A stretch of DNA of 64,000 nucleotides from Paraburkholderia metrosideri (GTDB taxonomy: Bacteria > Pseudomonadota > Gammaproteobacteria > Burkholderiales > Burkholderiaceae): contig NZ_CAJHCP010000014.1 in assembly GCF_904848625.1 (NCBI RefSeq), forward strand, positions 175,564 to 239,563, given 5' to 3'. Shown in pieces: positions 9,039-16,451 of this stretch; the stretch's first letter is position 1; the number at the start of each line of letters is the position of its first letter. Made by a program: the position numbers and the translations under genes. Under the pieces are notes generated by a model. It had not been told where the DNA came from. It saw only the letters and a program-made list of their open reading frames with translations, and ran no database searches.

Positions 9039-12000
9039 GGGCAGGACCTCCCGAGGCGGATGCCGGGGTAGCCGCGCGCCCGGGGCGCGCGTGGACGATA
9101 CAGAAAATGGCGGGCACGAGGAATAGCGAAGCGGTGGTGGCGAAGATCAGACCGCCAATCACGGCGCGGCCAAGCGGCGCGTTTTGCTCGCCGCCTTCGC
9201 CGAGCGCGAGTGCCATCGGCGCCATGCCGATGATCATCGAAAGCGCCGTCATCAGAACCGGGCGAAAGCGCGTAAAGCCCGCTTCGAGCGCAGCCTTGAA
9301 TGGATCGCCATGCACCGCAAGACGCTCCCGGCAGAAGCTGACCACCAGGATCGAGTTGGCCGTGGCCACCCCCATGCACATGATCGCGCCGGTGAGCGCG
9401 GGCACCGACAGCGTGGTGTGGGTCGCGAACAGCATCCAGACGATGCCGGCCAACGCAGCAGGCAACGCGCTCACGATCACAAACGGATCGGCCCAGGACT
9501 GGAAGTTGACCACGATCAGCAGATAGATCAGCACCACCGCGCCGAGCAGGCCGAACAACATGCCGGAGAACGCACTGTTCATGGTCTGCACCTGGCCCAG
9601 CAGTGCCACGGTCGAGCCCTTGGGCAGCGTGTGCGCGTTGTCGCGGACAATGCGCTGGATATCTGCAGCCACCGCACCCAGGTCGCGGTCCTGGGTGGTC
9701 GCGAAGATCTCGACCATCGGCTGGATGTTGTACTGGCTGACCACCTCATTGCTGCTGGTGCGCTGAACGGTGGCGAGGCCGCCGAGAATTTGCGCTGCGT
9801 TGTTGCCGCTGGCCGTGATCGGAAGGTTTTGCAGCGCCGCCAGCGAATCGAGGTTGTATTGCGGCGTTTGCATCACGATCGGGTAAGACACGCCGTTCGC
9901 ATTGTTCAACCAGAACGTCGGCGCGACCTGGCTCGACCCTGCCAGATTGACGACCATGCTGTTGGTCACGTCGCGCTCGGTGATACCCAGCAATTGCGCT
10001 CGTGTCCGGTCGACGTCGACGTTAAAGGTAGGGTTGGCGTGCGACTGGGCGATCCGTGCATCGACCACGCCAGGCACATCGCGCACGAGGCGCAGGATAT
10101 GGTCCGCATAGCCGTAGTTCGCCGCGAGGTTGTTGCCGCGGATCTGCAGGTCGATCGGCGCGGGCGAGCCGAAGTTCAGGATCTGACTGATGATGTCGGC
10201 CGGCGGAAACGAGAACGTCACGCCAGGGAATTCTCGTGGCAATTGCTCGCGCATGCTGCGTACGTACTCGGCAGTCGGGCGATGCCCTTCGTTGAGTGCG
10301 ATCTGGATGTCGCCGTCCTGCGAGCCGACGGTGCCGGTATTGTTGTACGCGGTGTTGATGCCGCTCACCGGCAGGCCCATGTTGTCGACGACGGTGCCAA
10401 GATCGTCGGGTGGAATGATCTGGCGAATTGCGCCTTCGACGTTGGCGAAAATCTGCGCGGTTTTTTCGACGCGAACCCCGACTGGCGCGCGCACGTGCAT
10501 CAGGATCTGCCCGGCGTCGACGGTAGGAAAGAAATTGCGGCCGAGGAACGGCACCAGCGCGAACGAGAGGGCAACGAAACCGAGAAAGCCCGTGACGAAC
10601 GCCCGCCGATGCGTGAGCGCCAGTTCGAGCAGGCCGTGATACTTCGCGCGAACTTTTTCAAAGCGCGCCTCGAAGCCGCGCTGAAAGCGTCCGAGCGGTC
10701 CAGCGCTGGTGCTTTCGTGCTCGTGTTCGCCCGGCACATGCTGCTTCAGCAGAAATTTGGCCATGGTCGGCACGAGCGTTCTCGACAGGATGAACGACGA
10801 GATCATCGCGAAGATCACCGCTTCGGCCATCGGCACGAACAGGAAGCGCGCGACACCGTTCAGGAAGAACATCGGCACAAACACGATACAGATGCAGAGC
10901 AGGGACACGAATGCCGGCGTGACGATCTGCGCGGCGCCGTCGAGAATCGCGGTCTCCACTTCCTTGCCATGCTCCAGGTGCCAATTGATGTTTTCAATGG
11001 TCACCGTCGCGTCGTCGACCAGAATCCCCACCGCTAGCGCGAGGCCGCCCAGCGTCATGATGTTCAGCGTCTCACCGAGCGCAGACAGCGTGGCGATGGA
11101 GCCGAGAATGGCGAGCGGGATCGAGGTGGCGATGATGATGGTCGAGCGCCAGCTGCCGAGAAACAGCAGGATCATCAGGCTGGTCAGCACGGCGGCGATC
11201 ACGCCTTCGCGCGCGACGCCAGTAATGGCGGCGCGCACGAACAGCGACTGGTCGCCAATCGGGTCGATCTGCAGGTTGTCGGGCCATGAGGCTTTCGCTG
11301 CGGCGATCTGATCCTTGATGCCGGAAATGATGCCGAGCGTCGACACCGAACCGTTCTTGAGCACCGACATCAGCACGGAGCGCTTGCCGTTGACGTGCAC
11401 GATATTGGTTTGCGGCGGACTGCCGTCGCGCACGTTGGCAATGTCGCGGATGTAGACCGTGGTGCCGTTGGCGGCCTTGATCGGCAGATCGCCCAATGCC
11501 TTGATCTGCGACGGCGCATCGTTCAGTTGCAGCGTGTATTCGTAGTCACCGATCTTTTCCGTGCCCACCGGCGTGATCAGATTCTGGCCCGCCAGCGCAT
11601 TGGCCACGTCCTGGGCGGACAAACCGCGCGCCTGCATGGCCACCGGGTCGACGTCGATCTGCACCTGACGCGTCTTGCCGCCGAACGGATAGGGAATGGC
11701 TGCGCCGGCAACCGTCGTGAGGATCGGTCGCACCGCGTTCAGGCCAAGGTCGCCGAGATTCTGTTCCGACAGTCCCTTACCCGACAGCGCCAACTGGATG
11801 ATCGGCACCGTCGACGCGTTGTAGTTCAGGATCAGCGGCGGGGTCGTGCCGGGAGGCAGTTGCCGCAACTGGGTTTGCGCGACGGCGGTCACCTGCGCGT
11901 TGGCCGTACTGATGTTCACGCCCGGCTGGAAGAAGATCTTGATGATCCCAAAGCCGGCGACCGACTCCGCCTCGATATGCTCGACGTCGTTGACGGTGGT

Positions 12001-12219
12001 GGTCAGCGTACGTTCGAACGGCGACGTGATGCGGCCGACCATCTGGTCCGGCGGCAGACCCGTGTATTGCCACACCACGCTGATAACCGGAATCCTGATG
12101 TCCGGGAAGATGTCGGTCGGCGTCCGCATCGCAGACAACGGACCGATGATGAGGATGAAGATCGCCAGAACGACGAAGGTATAGGGTCGCCGGAGGGCTA
12201 TACGGACTAGGCCGAGCAT
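9028..12219 (-). CDS. RND-family multidrug efflux inner-membrane transporter
   Basis: 1,063 aa, normal for the hydrophobe/amphiphile efflux family. The N-terminus is cytoplasmic then membrane (MLGLVRIALRRPYTFVVLAIFILIIG), followed by the porter domain (FPDIRIPVISVVWQYTGLPPDQM). TM4 carries the paired acidic residues in AVGILVDDATVTIENIN, which drive proton coupling. The second half repeats the pattern with a docking/porter region and a final membrane block. It is the first gene of a three-gene operon with adaptor and outer-membrane factor. No regulator gene lies next to it. Substrates are not predictable from this sequence. Confidence 0.94.
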   Translation of the reverse strand: MLGLVRIALRRPYTFVVLAIFILIIGPLSAMRTPTDIFPDIRIPVISVVWQYTGLPPDQMVGRITSPFERTLTTTVNDVEHIEAESVAGFGIIKIFFQPGVNISTANAQVTAVAQTQLRQLPPGTTPPLILNYNASTVPIIQLALSGKGLSEQNLGDLGLNAVRPILTTVAGAAIPYPFGGKTRQVQIDVDPVAMQARGLSAQDVANALAGQNLITPVGTEKIGDYEYTLQLNDAPSQIKALGDLPIKAANGTTVYIRDIANVRDGSPPQTNIVHVNGKRSVLMSVLKNGSVSTLGIISGIKDQIAAAKASWPDNLQIDPIGDQSLFVRAAITGVAREGVIAAVLTSLMILLFLGSWRSTIIIATSIPLAILGSIATLSALGETLNIMTLGGLALAVGILVDDATVTIENINWHLEHGKEVETAILDGAAQIVTPAFVSLLCICIVFVPMFFLNGVARFLFVPMAEAVIFAMISSFILSRTLVPTMAKFLLKQHVPGEHEHESTSAGPLGRFQRGFEARFEKVRAKYHGLLELALTHRRAFVTGFLGFVALSFALVPFLGRNFFPTVDAGQILMHVRAPVGVRVEKTAQIFANVEGAIRQIIPPDDLGTVVDNMGLPVSGINTAYNNTGTVGSQDGDIQIALNEGHRPTAEYVRSMREQLPREFPGVTFSFPPADIISQILNFGSPAPIDLQIRGNNLAANYGYADHILRLVRDVPGVVDARIAQSHANPTFNVDVDRTRAQLLGITERDVTNSMVVNLAGSSQVAPTFWLNNANGVSYPIVMQTPQYNLDSLAALQNLPITASGNNAAQILGGLATVQRTSSNEVVSQYNIQPMVEIFATTQDRDLGAVAADIQRIVRDNAHTLPKGSTVALLGQVQTMNSAFSGMLFGLLGAVVLIYLLIVVNFQSWADPFVIVSALPAALAGIVWMLFATHTTLSVPALTGAIMCMGVATANSILVVSFCRERLAVHGDPFKAALEAGFTRFRPVLMTALSMIIGMAPMALALGEGGEQNAPLGRAVIGGLIFATTASLFLVPAIFCIVHARPGRAATPASASGGPAHVV

Positions 12220-13188
12220 GAGGGTTCCAGTGCTTTGAGAAGAACGTGGCGCGCCTGCTGCACACAGCGAGCCATGCGGCGAATCTCACGCCTATGCGCG
12301 TCCAGGGAGCAGACTCGGCACGCGGCTGGGCCGGACAGCGGTTCGCTCGTGACGGAGCAGGGGCCAGGGGTTCGCATCATCGATATTTCTTGAGGTCGCT
12401 TGCGGCTTGATATCAATTGGAAAAAGCTAACGTGCGTGACTGCCTTCACGCGCTGTTCGCAGCGCTGCTCGAGAGCGACAACCCCGCACTGCGTAGGGTC
12501 GTTTTGAATCTCGCGCGAACGATCCAGAACCGGATCCAAGCGCTAACGTACACAAAGCACGACATTCCTGCTGACCGTCAAAATGTCTCAAACCATGTTC
12601 ACGCTCAACGGGGCCGCTTATCTCCGTGCGTGACGCGAGCGCGCATGTCACTGTCGGGTCATGTGCAGGTGGACCAACGCGTGACCGGGACGACACACTG
12701 CGGGGATGCATGGAAACAGGAATGCGGATGCACTCTCGGGCCAATGCGCCGCCAGGCAGCTTGAATGCTGCTAACTGCCTGAATAAGGAACTCACAACGC
12801 TTACTCAAAACTTTCAAATGGCGAGCGTCGGCCATTTCGAAAGTGCACGTCGTTGTATTGACCCCGTGCCGTTAAAGCGACGCAGAATAGCGGGCGCTAT
12901 CGGTTTGGGAAAGGTAGCTTTCGCACAATACTGTTGTGTGGAAAACAGCGTGATTTTGGTCGGGTGGGAGGCGTGGCATTGTCGGGAGGAAGCGGCCAGC
13001 GGAAGCCGCTAACCTTCCCTATAGTTGCACAAGTTCAGTCGCGATTAAACCAGTACGATCAGTCGAAAGCAAAGCCGGTTTCATTCCGGATCAGTGCCGT
13101 TGCGAGTCGTTGTGCCGAAAGACTATCTGGGAGAATAAATTAGATAAGAAGGATCACTTATCTATAGACGGGAAGTATTCCATTCGCT
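12220..13188. other. Gene-free region upstream of the RND operon
   Basis: No frame here has protein-like composition or a recognisable domain. The stretch must hold the RND operon promoter. A 10-bp palindrome TTGATATCAA at 12407-12416, about 190 bp before the pump start, is the only distinct dyad. The rest looks like decayed DNA, consistent with the transposase remnant beside it. Confidence 0.5.
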
Positions 13189-13462
13189 TCACACAGCGAT
13201 CTCCTTGAAGACGACCCTCGCAAGTTCGAGTGGATCTTTTCGAATCCGGTGCATCAACTCGATGCCGGCCAGAATGTTCTTTGCATTCCTGAAATGCGTG
13301 AAGGCCTGTATGACATTCGTTCGGCACCTGATAGGACGATGGTGCTGTTCGATCAGGATCGTTATGCAGACCAGCGACAGGCTGCGCACGATCACGCAAG
13401 CCGAACTTGTAGCGCAGATGCCACCACACCCACAGCCATGATCGCCTCGCAGTTGACGTGAT
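13189..13462 (-). pseudogene. Decayed IS6-type transposase remnant
   Basis: On the minus strand the C-terminal part reads LIEQHHRPIRCRTN then THFRNAKNILAGIELMHRIRK, the pattern of the last conserved block of IS6/IS240 DDE transposases (IEQDHRxVKxR, then AGIExxHMIRK). Just 5' of it, in shifted frames, are WWHLRYKFGLRD and HHVNCEAIM, which match the N-terminal block (WYLRYxLSYRD). The whole central catalytic region between them is missing and the pieces are out of frame. It is therefore a deleted, inactive copy. Family assignment is by motif recall only. Confidence 0.55.
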
Positions 13463-13625
13463 GGCCCGAGAGCCCATCGTCGATGCGTCTTTTACCTGTC
13501 CGTTTCCCCCAACATAACGCAACTAACTGTCATAACCTTACATTTCATTAACTTCAAAATGCGGGCGCCGCGATCGCGAATTCTTGTCCGCCACCGTCGC
13601 GCCAGTGGACTATGATGAATTCGAC

Positions 13626-13640
13626 CAGTGATAACCACTG
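13626..13640. promoter_or_regulatory. Dyad upstream of cioAB
   Basis: CAGTG, ATAAC, CACTG: a perfect 5-bp inverted repeat about 85 bp before cioA and 10 bp after a TATGAT hexamer (13611-13616). It could be an operator or the start of the leader; tentative. Confidence 0.25.
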
Positions 13641-13725
13641 AAACCGGCTACAGGCGGAGCGAGTTGTGCGGGTAGAGTAAGGGCGTCCATTCGAGGCGTA
13701 CCTCCGAAACAGTAACGAGGTGAAC

Positions 13726-15147
13726 ATGTACGGTTCAAGCGCCCTTGTTCTAGCCCGTATGCAGTTTGCCTTCACGGTCGGTTTTCACATCATCTTTCCC
13801 GCCATCACGATTGGACTCGCGAGTTTTCTTGCGGTGCTGGAGGGGATGTGGCTGAAGAACGGGGAGGAGGCCTATCGCGATCTCTATCACTTCTGGTCGA
13901 AGATCTTTGCTGTGAACTTCGGGATGGGCGTGGTCTCCGGGATCGTCATGGCCTACCAGTTCGGCACCAACTGGAGCCGCTTCGCTTACTTCGCGGGCGG
14001 CATTACCGGGCCATTGCTGACCTATGAGGTTCTCACCGCGTTCTTCCTCGAGGCAGGTTTTCTGGGGGTGATGCTGTTTGGCTGGAACCGGGTCGGACGG
14101 GGACTGCATTTTTTCGCCACGGTCATGGTGGCGATCGGTACGCTCATTTCAACCTTCTGGATTCTGGCGTCCAACAGCTGGATGCAAACGCCGCAAGGCT
14201 ACGAAGTGATCGGCGGGCGCGCGGTACCTATAGACTGGTTCGCCGTGATCTTCAATCCTTCGTTTCCGTTCAGGCTGGCTCATATGGCCATTGCGGCCTT
14301 TCTGGCGACGGCATTCTTCGTGGGTTCCTCGGCGGCGTGGCACCTATTGCGTGGACGCGACAATCTGGCAATACGCACGATGTTTTCGATGGCCATGTGG
14401 ATGGCGCTCATCGTCGCGCCTATCCAGGCAGTGGTGGGCGATGCACACGGGCTGAATACGCTCGAATATCAGCCTGCGAAGATCGCTGCGATAGAAGGGC
14501 ACTGGGAGAACATTCCGGGGCAGCCCACGCCGCTTATCCTCGTCGGCTGGCCGGACATGAAGGCCGAGGTGACCCGCTTCGCGATCGAAATTCCGGTGCT
14601 GGGCAGCGTGATCCTGACACACAGTCTTCACAAGCAGGTTCCCGCACTCAAGGAGTTTCCAGCGAGCGACCGCGCCAATTCCACGGTGGTGTTCTGGAGC
14701 TTCCGGATCATGGTCGGCATGGGCCTGCTGATGATTCTCGCCGGCCTCTGGGGCCTCTGGCTACGCACGCAGCGGCGGCTTTATCAGTCGCGGGCATTCC
14801 TGACCCTGGTCCGGTGGATGGGGCCGGTGGGCCTGATCGCCTTGATCGCCGGGTGGATCACGACCGAGATGGGCCGGCAGCCCTGGGTGATCTACGGCGT
14901 GATGCGCACAGCCGACGCGTCGTCACCGCAAAGTACCGCCCAATTAGGCCTGACCCTCGTGCTATTCGTGGTGGTCTATTTTTCGGTGTTCAGTCTGGGG
15001 ATCATGTACATGATGCGCCTGGTCCGCAAAGGACCGATACCCGACGAAGGCCGGCTGCAGACGCAGGGCGGAGCCGGGCAGCATCGCACGGCGGCCCGGC
15101 CGCTGTCGGCTGCAACGGACGATGACGACCACGGCGCCACCCGCTGA
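13726..15147 (+). CDS. cioA: Cyanide-insensitive cytochrome bd ubiquinol oxidase subunit I
   Basis: 473 aa from the ATG at 13726; a GTG six bases upstream overlaps the GAGG ribosome site, so the ATG is chosen. CydA/CioA family: LARMQFAFTVGFHIIFPAITIGLA gives the haem b595 histidine (His21), FRLAHMAIAAF a second haem histidine, and GWITTEMGRQPWVIYG is the classic signature. The loop between the quinol-site helices is short (EGHWENIPGQPTPLILVGWPDMKAEV), lacking the long Q-loop insert of E. coli CydA, which places it in the CIO branch. It oxidises quinol and reduces oxygen to water in the inner membrane. First gene of the cioAB-DUF2474 unit. Confidence 0.95.
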   Translation: MYGSSALVLARMQFAFTVGFHIIFPAITIGLASFLAVLEGMWLKNGEEAYRDLYHFWSKIFAVNFGMGVVSGIVMAYQFGTNWSRFAYFAGGITGPLLTYEVLTAFFLEAGFLGVMLFGWNRVGRGLHFFATVMVAIGTLISTFWILASNSWMQTPQGYEVIGGRAVPIDWFAVIFNPSFPFRLAHMAIAAFLATAFFVGSSAAWHLLRGRDNLAIRTMFSMAMWMALIVAPIQAVVGDAHGLNTLEYQPAKIAAIEGHWENIPGQPTPLILVGWPDMKAEVTRFAIEIPVLGSVILTHSLHKQVPALKEFPASDRANSTVVFWSFRIMVGMGLLMILAGLWGLWLRTQRRLYQSRAFLTLVRWMGPVGLIALIAGWITTEMGRQPWVIYGVMRTADASSPQSTAQLGLTLVLFVVVYFSVFSLGIMYMMRLVRKGPIPDEGRLQTQGGAGQHRTAARPLSAATDDDDHGATR

Positions 15148-15158
15148 GGAGCTGAGTG

Positions 15159-16166
15159 ATGGGAATCGATCTCGCAGTGATCTGGGCGCTGATTATTGTT
15201 TTCGGCTTGATGATGTACGTGGTCATGGACGGCTTCGACCTGGGCATCGGCATTCTCTTTTACTTCATCAAGGATAAGGAAGAGCGCGATGCAATGATGA
15301 ACACCGTGGCGCCAGTCTGGGACGGTAACGAAACCTGGCTGGTGCTGGGCGGCGCCGGACTATTCGGCGCATTTCCGCTCGCCTATGCGGTGATCCTGAG
15401 TGCGCTATACCTGCCGTTGATCTTCATGCTGATGGGGTTGATTTTTCGCGGCGTCGCATTCGAGTTTCGTTTCAAGGCCCGCGACGCGAAGCGCCACATC
15501 TGGGACAAAGCGTTTATTGGCGGATCGCTGGTCGCGACTTTCTTTCAGGGCGTCGTGCTGGGCGCATTTATCGACGGCATTCCGGTCGTGGACAACGGCT
15601 ATGCCGGAGGACCGCTCGACTGGCTCCGGCCATTTCCGCTGTTTTGCGGCATTGCGTTGATCGTCGGCTATGCGCAGCTGGGTTGCACGTGGCTCATCAT
15701 GAAGACAGAAGGCCGCTTGCAGCGCCAGATGCATGAGCTCGCACGACCGTTGGCGTATGCGTTGCTGTTGATGATCGTCGTGATCAGCGTGTGGACGCCG
15801 CTGTCGCATGCGGAGATTGCCCACCGCTGGTTCAGCATGCCCAATCTGCTTTTCTTCCTGCCGGTTCCCGTGCTCGTCATTCTCGGGTTTTTTGCCGTCT
15901 TGCGCGAGATTGCGCGGCGCGCGACGGTGACGCCGTTTCTGCTGACCCTGATGGTGGTCTTTCTGAGCTATAGCGGCTTTGGCATCAGCGTATGGCCGAA
16001 CATCATTCCACCGTCGGTGACGCTCTGGGAGGCGTCGTCCGCGCCGCAAAGCCAGGGCTTCTCGCTCGTCGGCGCGTTGTTCATCCTGCCGTTCATCCTC
16101 GGTTACTCTGCGTGGAGCTATTACGTGTTTCGCGGCAAGGTCAAGGTCGGAGAGGGCTACCATTGA
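15159..16166 (+). CDS. cioB: Cytochrome bd ubiquinol oxidase subunit II
   Basis: 335 aa from the ATG at 15159 (GTG at 15156 also possible); AGGAG at 15147-15151 overlaps the end of cioA. The protein is very hydrophobic with the CydB start IDLAVIWALIIVFGLMMYVVMDGFDLGIGILF, then APVWDGNETWLVLGGAGLFGAFPLAYAVILSALYLPL and FRGVAFEFRFK. It pairs with CioA in the membrane. Only 11 bp separate the two genes. Confidence 0.95.
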   Translation: MGIDLAVIWALIIVFGLMMYVVMDGFDLGIGILFYFIKDKEERDAMMNTVAPVWDGNETWLVLGGAGLFGAFPLAYAVILSALYLPLIFMLMGLIFRGVAFEFRFKARDAKRHIWDKAFIGGSLVATFFQGVVLGAFIDGIPVVDNGYAGGPLDWLRPFPLFCGIALIVGYAQLGCTWLIMKTEGRLQRQMHELARPLAYALLLMIVVISVWTPLSHAEIAHRWFSMPNLLFFLPVPVLVILGFFAVLREIARRATVTPFLLTLMVVFLSYSGFGISVWPNIIPPSVTLWEASSAPQSQGFSLVGALFILPFILGYSAWSYYVFRGKVKVGEGYH

Positions 16167-16176
16167 GGGATCCAGC

Positions 16177-16341
16177 ATGGAGCAAACCGTATTGACGGAT
16201 CACGCGTCTGCGAACCGGTCGCCGCTATGGAAACGTATTGCCTGGCTCTTCGCCATCTGGCTTGCAAGCGTTTCGACTGTGCTGATCGTCGTGGAGATCA
16301 TCCGCTTTCTGATGTCTGCGGCTGGTCTGAAAACGCACTGA
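16177..16341 (+). CDS. DUF2474 small membrane protein of the bd oxidase
   Basis: 54 aa, beginning 10 bp after cioB. The polar N-terminus (about 17 residues) leads into WKRIAWLFAIWLASV and a single membrane helix continuing VLIVVEIIRFLMSAAG. The W-K-R-x-x-W-L start of the helix and the LMSAAG ending match DUF2474 proteins, which are regularly found just after cioAB and are thought to be small subunits comparable to CydX. The gene is short and easily missed. GAGGGATCC upstream can serve as ribosome site. Confidence 0.85.
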   Translation: MEQTVLTDHASANRSPLWKRIAWLFAIWLASVSTVLIVVEIIRFLMSAAGLKTH

Positions 16342-16451
16342 TTTTTCTGTCCGGCATGCGGACTGAGTTCGTCCAGATACGATGATGAGTTCGCGCTCGA
16401 CGTGCCGGTCCCTGACAAGGTTGGCCAGATCGAGCAGCGACGGAGATCCGC

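Noticed and set aside
9184..11037. 617-codon open frame on the plus strand opposite the RND pump gene
   Set aside because: It is the GC-rich shadow of the pump gene. The translation is rich in Arg, His and Asp with no domain, while the minus-strand frame is a full RND protein.
12207..13012. Several 100-130-codon frames upstream of the RND operon
   Set aside because: No shared motif, poor ribosome sites and shifting frames on both strands; treated as non-coding.
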